From: JACQRW01 sp964371935
GTDB lineage: Bacteria > Patescibacteriota > Minisyncoccia > Sungbacterales > HO2-52-23
Direction: 5' to 3'
NCBI GenBank assembly: GCA_964371935.1
Contig: CAYJOT010000016.1
Location: 1 to 16,657 of the forward strand
Length of the DNA: 16,657 nt
Part shown: one piece after another, positions 6,781 to 12,360 of the stretch
How positions within the stretch are numbered: the first letter of the stretch is position 1
Layout of the letters: each line of letters begins with the position of its first letter
The notes under the pieces: generated by a model
The model's input: only the letters and a program-made list of their open reading frames with translations
Database searches by the model: none
Told to the model about the DNA's origin: nothing
Program-made: the position numbers and the translations under genes

Positions 6781-6840
6781 ATGGCAAAGAAAAAAGCAGC
6801 AAAGAGGGTGGCCAAAAAGACTGCAAAGAGAAGAAGGTAG
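6781..6840 (+). CDS. Tiny Lys/Arg-rich peptide, 19 aa
   Basis: ATG at 6781 to TAG at 6840 encodes MAKKKAAKRVAKKTAKRRR, with 11 Lys/Arg residues of 19 and the rest mostly Ala/Val, resembling the tail of histone H1-like or HU-like DNA-binding proteins. It is followed 7 bases later by a strong terminator and preceded by promoter-like elements, so it has the layout of a self-contained gene. Start context is ATTATG, as for several neighbours, with no Shine-Dalgarno. Very short Lys-rich reading frames of this type recur in CPR genomes (from memory). It may bind DNA or RNA non-specifically; the function is inferred only from charge. Confidence 0.65.
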   Translation: MAKKKAAKRVAKKTAKRRR

Positions 6841-6847
6841 TCTTCGG

Positions 6848-6873
6848 AAAAACTCCGCACTCGCGGGGTTTTT
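6848..6873 (+). terminator. Intrinsic terminator after the basic peptide gene, bidirectional
   Basis: 11-bp stem (6848-6858 with 6863-6873, one G-T pair), loop ACTC, with A5 on the left and T5 on the right flank of the GC core. Lies between the convergent peptide gene and murB and can serve both. Confidence 0.9.
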
Positions 6874-6887
6874 CTTTCAGTCGCAGT

Positions 6888-7874
6888 TTATGATAGCTGC
6901 GCTTCCCCGACATACTGTATTTCTTCCTCGATGAGAATTCCGAATTTCTTTTGCACTTCATTTTTTGCGCGTTGGATGAGTGCGTGAATATCTTCTGCGG
7001 ACGCAGTACCTTCATTGATGAAAAAATTCGCGTGCTTTGGAGAAATTACGGCGCCGCCTATGCGTGTTTCTTTTAAACCCGCGCGATCAAGCAGAAGCGA
7101 CGTCGGGATGTGCGATTGGCTTGTAAAGGCCGCAAGCTCCGGAAACTGCGCCGTCAACTTCTCCCGATCCGTATCTTCGCGCCCCCATTCCGTATTTTTA
7201 AAAATGCACCCGCAGCACTTTGTCCCGATATCTTGTTTTACAAGCCGCTCCATGGTGATGCGCCGCACTTCTTTCTGAATCACTGCAGTATCTCCTTGTG
7301 TGAGTTTCAGTACCGCCGAAAGAATAATCCACTCCGGATGCTTCTTTCCGCCAGAGGCGGATCCGCCTCTGGCGGAAAAAATCGAATCACGGTAGCCGAA
7401 GCCGCATTCGGAATTTTGAATTTTGAATTTTGAATTTTGAGAGACATCAAAGATTTCCGCACTCTCAATCACGTCTTTCATCTCGCCGCCAAAGCATCCG
7501 GCGTTTCCCCGCACTGATCCGCCAATAGTACCGGGCACGCCAATCCCCCATTCAAATCCGCCAAGTCCGGCTTGTGCAGCTGCCAGCACCGCACGCGCCA
7601 TCATCACACCCGCATCGCACACGAGCCGCTCCCCGTCGACGCGCACCTCGCCTCCGACCATGCGTATTGCGACTCCATTAAATCCGTGATCGGACACAAG
7701 CATATTTGACCCGGCACCAATGATCACAAACGGCACTTTTTTTTCCGCGGCAAACTCCAGCGCCTCACGCACCGCATCCGCATCAGCCGCCTCAACAAAA
7801 AACCGCGCCGGTCCCCCGATCTTATAGATCGTATACGGAGCAAGCGGTATATTTTCTTTTATTTCCAAAGCCAT
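6888..7874 (-). CDS. murB: UDP-N-acetylenolpyruvoylglucosamine reductase MurB, 328 aa
   Basis: FAD enzyme that reduces UDP-GlcNAc-enolpyruvate with NADPH to UDP-MurNAc, the second step of peptidoglycan precursor synthesis, in the cytoplasm. Seen: TIYKIGGPARFF (15-26), IIGAGSNMLVSDHGF (51-65), GVPGTIGGSVRGNAGCFGGE FAD region (112-131), YRDSIF (Y161, R162), GCIFKN (222-227), HANFFIN (281-287) and the C-terminal IEEEIQYVG with E318 as the likely acid. The usual catalytic Ser of GSxFKNP is Cys223. Two loops are translated repeat DNA: SQNSKFKIQNSE (about 145-156, heptads) and SARGGSASGG (about 167-176, palindrome). The second lies after YRDSIF, where family members vary. Type IIb-like length. No clear promoter; a TATAGT -10 candidate lies 11 bases upstream. 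Confidence 0.95.
   Translation of the reverse strand: MALEIKENIPLAPYTIYKIGGPARFFVEAADADAVREALEFAAEKKVPFVIIGAGSNMLVSDHGFNGVAIRMVGGEVRVDGERLVCDAGVMMARAVLAAAQAGLGGFEWGIGVPGTIGGSVRGNAGCFGGEMKDVIESAEIFDVSQNSKFKIQNSECGFGYRDSIFSARGGSASGGKKHPEWIILSAVLKLTQGDTAVIQKEVRRITMERLVKQDIGTKCCGCIFKNTEWGREDTDREKLTAQFPELAAFTSQSHIPTSLLLDRAGLKETRIGGAVISPKHANFFINEGTASAEDIHALIQRAKNEVQKKFGILIEEEIQYVGEAQLS
7345..7378. repeat. 34-bp perfect palindrome inside murB
   Basis: Arms 7345-7361 and 7362-7378 are exact reverse complements. It consists of two 15-bp units of the form TCCGCC-N3-GGCGGA (7347-7361 and 7362-7376) head to tail. Because it is palindromic it encodes the same peptide (SARGGSASGG-like) on both strands. 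A third unit lies at 8004-8018. Confidence 0.8.
7411..7440. repeat. Heptad repeat array inside murB
   Basis: Four exact copies of GAATTTT (7411-7438) plus GA. Translated on the minus strand as SQNSKFKIQNSE in a surface loop before the YRDSIF motif. Confidence 0.85.
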
Positions 7875-7905
7875 AGAGATATGGTACTATATTCTTATAC
7901 CCCAT

Positions 7906-7980
7906 TCCAGTGGCACGAGAAGCTGGCACTCACAAAGGACAAAGCTTGGAGTAAAACCCTTTTCGTGCCTCTTGAGTGGA
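7906..7980 (+). ncRNA. Possible structured RNA in the 315-base murB/glycosyltransferase intergenic region
   Basis: The stretch 7875-8189 has no reading frame. It holds a 7-bp stem (7912-7918 with 7963-7969) extended by 4 outer pairs (7906-7909 with 7977-7980), an inner 5-bp stem (7920-7924 with 7943-7947), and a 6-base segment (7927-7932) complementary to 7973-7978, which would form a pseudoknot in competition with the inner stem. TGGAGT occurs three times (7947, 7977, 8035). A palindrome with flanking A/T runs (7997-8025) follows and could end a plus-strand transcript. No promoter with a -35 was found and no known RNA family was recognised. On the minus strand the same sequence would form a murB leader. 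Confidence 0.2.
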
Positions 7981-7996
7981 GTATCTATAGAGTAAA

Positions 7997-8025
7997 CATA
8001 AAATCCGCCTGAGGCGGATTTTATG
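7997..8025. repeat. Intergenic palindrome with TCCGCC-N3-GGCGGA core
   Basis: Perfect 14-bp arms 7997-8010 and 8012-8025 around a single G. The core 8004-8018 belongs to the same 15-bp palindrome family as the murB insert. Flanking AAAA and TTTT make it terminator-like in both directions. Confidence 0.75.
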
Positions 8026-8139
8026 CGGACAAATTGGAGTTTAAGGAATAATTCCCAAAGATTGAATCAGCAGGATCACTCCTTAATAACACTCACATGC
8101 TTCCAATGTATCAGATTCCGTGAAAAAAGTCAAGCTCAG

Positions 8140-8148
8140 TTGTCCACA
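8140..8148 (+). promoter_or_regulatory. DnaA-box variant upstream of the glycosyltransferase
   Basis: TTGTCCACA, one base from the TTATCCACA consensus, 29 bases upstream of the -10 of the glycosyltransferase promoter. Function inferred from sequence only. Confidence 0.3.
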
Positions 8149-8174
8149 ACGCATAACTAAAGGGACATTTCTTA

Positions 8175-8183
8175 TGTTATAAT
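8175..8183 (+). promoter_or_regulatory. Extended -10 promoter of the glycosyltransferase operon, leaderless
   Basis: TG-T-TATAAT, a perfect extended -10 (TATAAT at 8178-8183). No good -35 is present at the normal distance. The expected +1 (about 8189-8190) is the A of the start codon at 8190. Confidence 0.65.
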
Positions 8184-8189
8184 GATGGA

Positions 8190-9383
8190 ATGAAGAAAAA
8201 AATTCTTTTCGTTATCACCAAATCCGTGTGGGGAGGGGCTGGAACGTATGTATATGACCTTGCGACAAATCTTCCAACGGATCGTTTTGATATTGCGGTC
8301 GCGGCCGGCGGAAATGGTCTCCTGTTTCAAAAATTGCAGTACGCAGGCATACGCACCATTCACATTCCGGAGCTTGGGCGCGACATCCATATCTGGAAGG
8401 AACTGCGATCCTTCCGTGCGCTTCTTGAACTTTTTGGGCGTGAGCAGCCAGATATCATTCATCTCAACAGCTCAAAAGTGGGAGGACTTGGCGCACTTGC
8501 CGCACGTATTGTCCCGCTTCGCGGGATCTCGCGTAGCGAGACGAGCCACTCCTCGAAGAAAAAGATGAAGATTATCTTTACCGTGCACGGCTGGGTTTTT
8601 CTTGAAGACCGCCCCCTGCTTTGGCGCGCCGCAGCATTCCTCGCAAGCTGGGCCAGTATGCTCTTTCAGGATAAGGTCATCCTCATCAACAGCCGCGATT
8701 ACGCAGCAGCGCAGAAATTTATTCCAAAACGAAAACTCGCACTGATCCATAACGGCATTGCCCAGCGTGTCTTTGCGCCGCGCGTGGAAGCACGCAGATT
8801 TTTTGCGGAAAAAACCAAAAAAGAAATTCTGTCTGATACACTGCTTGTCGGCACGATTGCAGAACTCACGAAAAATAAGGGGCTCACCTATCTGATTGAT
8901 ACCGTCCATCAGATGAAATTTCAAATTTCAAATTTCAAATTTCAAATCATAATTATCGGGGAGGGAGAAGAGCGACCACGCCTTGAAGATCAAATCCGCA
9001 ATCTCCACCTGGAAGACACGGTTTCTCTGCTTGGCTTTATTCCCGATGCGGCACAATATCTTTCCGGTATGGATATATTTGTACTGCCCTCGATCAAAGA
9101 AGGCCTCCCCTATGTAGTCATGGAAGCAATGGATGCCCAAGTGCCCGTGATCGCAAGCAATGTCGGCGGCATACCTGATCTGATTTCGCACAATGAGAAT
9201 GGAATTCTGGTCCCGCCAAAAAATGCAGTTGCGTTCGCGGAAGCGATTGAACGCCTCGCAAAAAACAAAAACGAACGCATGGCGCTCGGAAAATATGGCA
9301 TCCATACAATCGAGACAAAATTCTCGCTTCGTGCTATGCTCGAAAAAACGCAACAACGCTATGAATATGAAGCGGCAGACTAA
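8190..9383 (+). CDS. GT4-family glycosyltransferase, 397 aa
   Basis: Retaining GT-B glycosyltransferase of the GT4 type, using a nucleotide sugar to extend a glycan at the cytoplasmic membrane face. Seen: N-terminal KILFVITKSVWGGAGTYVYDLA with the GG-G donor/acceptor loop, IIHLNSSKVGGLGALAARI, IIFTVHGW, IHNGIA, VGTIAELTKNKGL (start of the C-terminal Rossmann fold), IIIGEGEERPRLE, and the E304-x7-E312 motif EGLPYVVME followed by PVIASNVGGIPDLI. Length is typical. Two segments are translated repeat DNA: about residues 108-117 (palindromes 8512-8541) and 243-252 (heptads 8916-8948), both between core secondary-structure elements. Overlaps the next gene by 23 bases. First gene of a two-gene surface-glycan operon; exact sugar unknown. 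Confidence 0.92.
   Translation: MKKKILFVITKSVWGGAGTYVYDLATNLPTDRFDIAVAAGGNGLLFQKLQYAGIRTIHIPELGRDIHIWKELRSFRALLELFGREQPDIIHLNSSKVGGLGALAARIVPLRGISRSETSHSSKKKMKIIFTVHGWVFLEDRPLLWRAAAFLASWASMLFQDKVILINSRDYAAAQKFIPKRKLALIHNGIAQRVFAPRVEARRFFAEKTKKEILSDTLLVGTIAELTKNKGLTYLIDTVHQMKFQISNFKFQIIIIGEGEERPRLEDQIRNLHLEDTVSLLGFIPDAAQYLSGMDIFVLPSIKEGLPYVVMEAMDAQVPVIASNVGGIPDLISHNENGILVPPKNAVAFAEAIERLAKNKNERMALGKYGIHTIETKFSLRAMLEKTQQRYEYEAAD
8512..8541. repeat. Double hairpin repeat inside the glycosyltransferase gene
   Basis: Two adjacent hairpins: 8512-8517 with 8521-8526 (loop TTC) and 8527-8532 with 8536-8541 (loop GTA), each a perfect 6-bp stem. Translated as LRGISRSET between ARIVP and IIFTVHGW, where related proteins have a short linker. 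Confidence 0.7.
8916..8948. repeat. Heptad repeat array inside the glycosyltransferase gene
   Basis: Four exact copies of AAATTTC (8916-8943) plus AAATC. Encodes KFQISNFKFQI just before the IIIGEGEE strand, replacing the variable segment found there in GT4 enzymes. Confidence 0.85.
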
Positions 9384-10731
9384 AAAGATATTGTTTCTCA
9401 TGGTATGCGATCTGCTGCTCCTCTACGGAGCGCTTGGCTTTACCTTGGCGCTCCGCTACGGTGCAAATCAGGACAGACATCTCGTGCTCCAGCATATCTT
9501 CCCGTTCACGATCGTGTTCCTGCTCTGGCTTATTTTTTTTGGAGCGTTTGGATTCTACGATCTGCGATTCGCAAAAAACAGCAGGTATTTTTTCTACCGG
9601 CTTGCGCAAGTCATGGTCATAAATGCCGTTATCGGCGTTCTTTTTTTCTATCTGCTCCCGTTCAGCATTGAGCCGCGCCGCAATCTCCTGCTGATCGCCC
9701 TTTTCGCCCTCATCTTCATTTTTACCTGGCGTTCGCTGCTCAACCTGCTTATTGTCCGCACAGGTGCTGAGCGCATTCTTTTTGTAGGTACGAGTTCCGA
9801 GGCCATCAAGCTCGCCGATTATCTGCTCGCGAATCCCCAGCTTGGACAGCGCCCGGTCGCCTTTCTTTCGGCGAACGGAACATCCGCGGGAGGCCACCCC
9901 GATCTTCCGCTCTACAATACCGATCATAATCTCACCAACATCATCCACGCGCATTCCATCAACACCATTATCATGCTGCCTGAAATTAAAGAAAACCGGA
10001 CGTTGGTCAAGCTCTTGTTCCAGATCATCCCGCTCGGCATCCCGGTTTTCGAATTCAGCGCGTATTACGAAGCGCTCATCGGCAAGATCCCCGCGTCATT
10101 GGTCGGCGAGGTTTGGTTTCTTGAAAATCTTATTGGAATCCGCAAGCACTTTTACGAGTTTTTTAAGCGTGCGCTCGATCTTACCGTTGCAGCCCTGATC
10201 AGTATTCCGGTACTGCTTGTTTTTCCCTTTGTAGCGCTTGCAATTATTTTAGAATCACCTGGGCCAATTTTTTTCCGACAGCAGCGAGTGGGGAAAAATG
10301 GAGTCATATTCACGTTGCTCAAATACCGATCAACGCATCGCACTACGGTAGGTCCTACCGAGGGCTGGACCAAAGAGACCGGCAATGTCTACACGCGAGT
10401 TGGAAGATTTCTTCGCAAAAGCTATATTGACGAGTTACCCCAGATTATGAACATTGTGAAAGGCGAGATGTCGTTCATCGGCCCACGCCCAGAGCGGCCT
10501 GAATTCATGGAAAAATTAAAACAAAAAGTCCCGTTCTACGAAATGCGTTTGCTCGTCCCCCCCGGCATTACCGGCTGGGCCCAAACAAAAATGGAAAACG
10601 ATGCCGCCGTCGAGGACGCCCCGGAAAAAATGCAATACGACCTCTACTACATAAAAAACCGCTCCTTCACCCTAGACCTCCTCATTATCCTGCGCACCAT
10701 ATTTATTTTGTTGCAGAGACAAGGGCGGTGA
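9361..10731 (+). CDS. Polyprenyl-phosphate sugar-1-phosphate transferase (WbaP/exopolysaccharide type), 456 aa
   Basis: Initiates glycan assembly by moving a sugar-1-phosphate from a nucleotide sugar to undecaprenyl phosphate in the membrane. Order: four N-terminal membrane helices (about 10-31, 43-66, 77-100, 107-131), a Rossmann-like domain (RILFVGTSSEAIKLADYL, about 138-240), then the bacterial sugar transferase domain: KRALDLTVAALISIPVLLVFPFVAL re-entrant helix (269-293), ESPGPIFFRQQRVGKNG, KYRST (321-325), Asp-Glu dyad in YIDELPQIMNIVKGEMSFIGPRPERPEF (D357, E358), and PGITGWAQ. The start at 9361 (a second ATG at 9367 is possible) is chosen because the first membrane helix begins there; the frame is open further upstream but overlaps the glycosyltransferase. 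The 23-base overlap implies coupling. Ends just before a terminator region. Confidence 0.93.
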   Translation: MNMKRQTKKILFLMVCDLLLLYGALGFTLALRYGANQDRHLVLQHIFPFTIVFLLWLIFFGAFGFYDLRFAKNSRYFFYRLAQVMVINAVIGVLFFYLLPFSIEPRRNLLLIALFALIFIFTWRSLLNLLIVRTGAERILFVGTSSEAIKLADYLLANPQLGQRPVAFLSANGTSAGGHPDLPLYNTDHNLTNIIHAHSINTIIMLPEIKENRTLVKLLFQIIPLGIPVFEFSAYYEALIGKIPASLVGEVWFLENLIGIRKHFYEFFKRALDLTVAALISIPVLLVFPFVALAIILESPGPIFFRQQRVGKNGVIFTLLKYRSTHRTTVGPTEGWTKETGNVYTRVGRFLRKSYIDELPQIMNIVKGEMSFIGPRPERPEFMEKLKQKVPFYEMRLLVPPGITGWAQTKMENDAAVEDAPEKMQYDLYYIKNRSFTLDLLIILRTIFILLQRQGR

Positions 10732-10734
10732 AAA

Positions 10735-10764
10735 TTACAATCCTTATAAGGATCACGCTAAAAT
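10735..10764 (+). promoter_or_regulatory. Possible promoter of a small RNA after the sugar transferase
   Basis: TTACAA (10735-10740), 18-base spacer, TAAAAT (10759-10764). A 12-bp palindrome (10741-10752) fills the spacer start. Weak -35, good -10. Confidence 0.3.
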
Positions 10765-10771
10765 ATAGGCT

Positions 10772-10853
10772 GAGGCGCGTGTCAGATGATTTATCTATGA
10801 CACCAAAATAGCTTCTCGTTTGAGACGGCATGGTTAGCCCCGCCGTCTTTTTT
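10772..10853 (+). ncRNA. Possible small RNA: hairpin plus intrinsic terminator
   Basis: Downstream of the promoter candidate there is a 6-bp perfect stem (10779-10784 with 10798-10803), a 19-base linker, then the terminator hairpin 10823-10853. The whole would be an RNA of about 80 bases. It could equally be the 3' untranslated region of the glycan operon, or a 3'-derived small RNA. No known family recognised. Confidence 0.25.
10823..10853 (+). terminator. Intrinsic terminator of the glycosyltransferase/sugar transferase operon
   Basis: Stem 10824-10829 with 10842-10847 (GACGGC/GCCGTC), extendable by A10823-T10848, 12-base loop, followed by T6 on the plus strand. Confidence 0.85.
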
Positions 10854-10900
10854 CATTCTTAACAAACTTGTGACGATCGTCAGGGGTTTGTTAAGAATGA
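10853..10900. repeat. 48-bp near-perfect palindrome
   Basis: Outer arms 10853-10867 and 10886-10900 are exact 15-bp reverse complements; a 12-bp exact palindrome TGACGATCGTCA occupies the centre (10871-10882); only the three bases on each side between them do not match. The spacing is fully symmetric (15-3-6/6-3-15). It lies between the operon terminator and the epimerase remnant. No second copy was seen in the window. Could be a dimeric or tetrameric protein site, a recombination end or a two-way hairpin. Confidence 0.75.
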
Positions 10901-10913
10901 GAACAGGAGAAAA

Positions 10914-10976
10914 TTATGTTATCCCAGACATCTTTTTGAGCTCCTCGGCCCCCTCTTTGAAATCTATGATGGAGCG
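10914..10976 (-). pseudogene. 3' remnant of a sugar-nucleotide epimerase gene
   Basis: On the minus strand the last codons read RSIIDFKEGAEELKKMSGIT then TAA, close to the intact epimerase end (PTIDFKEGIKELKKMHGIA, 12361-12424). At DNA level about 39 of 47 positions agree over the segment beginning CATCTTTTT on the plus strand. Nothing of the upstream NAD-binding part is present; instead the AAA ATPase gene runs into this segment, and its last codons and TAG stop are taken from it in another frame. The remnant is a diverged paralogue tail, not a recent exact duplicate. A 24-codon frame with its own ATG at 10988 exists but is unlikely to be a real gene. Confidence 0.75.
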
Positions 10977-12253
10977 GTCGTGAGCCATTCCCATAACGGA
11001 ACGAACCGGACAGTTTGCGTGTCTTTCTTAACTTCTTTTTTCTGATCCCAGGTTATCACCGTTAATTTTTTTGTGCCCAATTCAGCACCGGCTTCCATCA
11101 GGGCTTTTATTTCTCTTTGCTCGGTATCTGGATTTGTCAGGTCATAACAGACTTGTATCAGTTCCACTACTTGATATCCATATTTAAGCACAAAATCTAT
11201 CTCCCGATCATTGCGAGTTTTGTAATAAAATAATTCTCGGTTCGGCTTGGCTCCACGCTTCACGAGTTCGGTAAAAACCAAGTTCTCCATAAGCTTACCC
11301 TTGTCGGGAGAATGTTGAATTGCCTTAGCGGTAACAAAACCATTGTCGACAACATAAGTTTTTTTGGGAGATTTGAGCCGCATTCCGGCTTTTGCGGAAT
11401 AACGGGAGAGTGAAAATATGACGTAAGCCTCGGCAAGATAGCTAAGATATCGCTCCAAAGTAACATCACTTTTGAATTTCAATATATAGGCCAGCTTGCG
11501 CGCGCTATATTGGCCGGAAATATTGCTTATCAGATACGATCCCAACTGGTCTATCTGCTCGGAAAAACGAACCTTGTGACGCCTAACAACGTCCTTAAAA
11601 AGAATGGCATCAAACAGTACATCCAGATAACCAAGTGGCTGTTGATTTTTTAACACGACTTCTGGAAAGCCACCGTTTATCAAATACTCCTCCATCAATT
11701 TCAACAATTCGCCGCGTTTTTGCGGCAGAGATTCGAGCTCTGCATCTATGGCAAATTTTTTCGCTCTGAGAAATTCATTAAAATCAAATGGCAATATTTC
11801 TATCGGGAAATGTCTTCCGGTAAGGTGCGTAGCCAATTCCATCGAAAGCAAGTTGGCGTTCGATCCGGTCAAGACGACATTGTAACCCTGGCGATGCAGA
11901 CGGTTTGCGAACAGCTCCCAGCCCGGCAAATTTTGTATCTCGTCGAATAAAACATATTTCGTATCTCCGTAAACTAACCGCAGTTCGTCCATGAGTTCGT
12001 ACAAATCAAGTTTCTCGCCCACCAAAGCCGGATCGTCAAAATTGAAATAGGCAAACTCCCGATCTTTTAGAAGCATCAACGAAAATACAGATTTCCCAGC
12101 GCGGCGAGGTCCTAAAACAACTTTTATCAAATCTGAAGACACCCACTTTTTACCTTTTTCCGCCCTTGCCCGCTCTACATAAGGGACGCTTAGCAAAGTA
12201 TCTTTTTCTGTCTTTTGCTTGGAAATTATTGTTTTTAATAGGCTTTTTTGCAT
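10964..12253 (-). CDS. AAA_14/DUF4143 family ATPase, 429 aa
   Basis: Single-protein ATPase family with an N-terminal AAA_14 P-loop domain and C-terminal DUF4143 domain with a nuclease-like fold. Seen: Walker A GPRRAGKS (48-55), Walker B YVLFDEIQN (DE at 104-105), VVLTGSNANLL (sensor, 127-136), LPFDFNEFL, INGGFPEVV, and late FYYKTRNDREIDFVLKYG where D/E residues resemble the restriction-like fold. Full length for the family. Biological role is not established; often found in accessory regions. The last residues APS and the stop codon come from the epimerase remnant (10914-10976), so the original C-terminus has probably been exchanged. Its own promoter lies at 12304-12332, and it interrupts the glycan locus, suggesting acquisition as a cassette. 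Confidence 0.9.
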   Translation of the reverse strand: MQKSLLKTIISKQKTEKDTLLSVPYVERARAEKGKKWVSSDLIKVVLGPRRAGKSVFSLMLLKDREFAYFNFDDPALVGEKLDLYELMDELRLVYGDTKYVLFDEIQNLPGWELFANRLHRQGYNVVLTGSNANLLSMELATHLTGRHFPIEILPFDFNEFLRAKKFAIDAELESLPQKRGELLKLMEEYLINGGFPEVVLKNQQPLGYLDVLFDAILFKDVVRRHKVRFSEQIDQLGSYLISNISGQYSARKLAYILKFKSDVTLERYLSYLAEAYVIFSLSRYSAKAGMRLKSPKKTYVVDNGFVTAKAIQHSPDKGKLMENLVFTELVKRGAKPNRELFYYKTRNDREIDFVLKYGYQVVELIQVCYDLTNPDTEQREIKALMEAGAELGTKKLTVITWDQKKEVKKDTQTVRFVPLWEWLTTAPS

Positions 12254-12272
12254 ATTGTTTTACTCATATTAA

Positions 12273-12292
12273 GCAAAATGTCTTATTTTTGC
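12273..12292. repeat. Short inverted repeat in the ATPase leader
   Basis: GCAAAA (12273-12278) and TTTTGC (12287-12292) face each other over 8 bases, within the predicted untranslated leader of the ATPase mRNA. Could be an operator or a weak hairpin. Confidence 0.3.
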
Positions 12293-12303
12293 ATAGTACA
12301 AGT

Positions 12304-12332
12304 AGTATAATATACATAAAAGGGAAAAACAA
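12304..12332 (-). promoter_or_regulatory. Promoter of the DUF4143 ATPase
   Basis: Minus strand: TTGTTT (12327-12332), 17-base spacer, TATACT (12304-12309), leaving a leader of about 43 bases. A perfect TTGACA at 12338-12343 lies further up but at poor spacing from any good -10. The separate promoter fits the idea that the ATPase is a distinct cassette. Confidence 0.5.
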
Positions 12333-12360
12333 GATGCTGTCAACACTCAATAGAGAAGAC

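Noticed and set aside
8071..8083. GGATCACTCCTT, similar to the 16S rRNA 3' end (anti-Shine-Dalgarno)
   Set aside because: It lacks one C relative to GGATCACCTCCTT and the upstream sequence does not match helix 45; probably chance.
9334..9954. A 206-codon open frame on the minus strand opposite the sugar transferase
   Set aside because: Charge-rich shadow of membrane-helix codons; the plus-strand gene has clear domains.
10914..10988. A 24-codon gene starting at 10988
   Set aside because: Its sequence is the tail of the epimerase family and lacks any separate gene signals; treated as a remnant.
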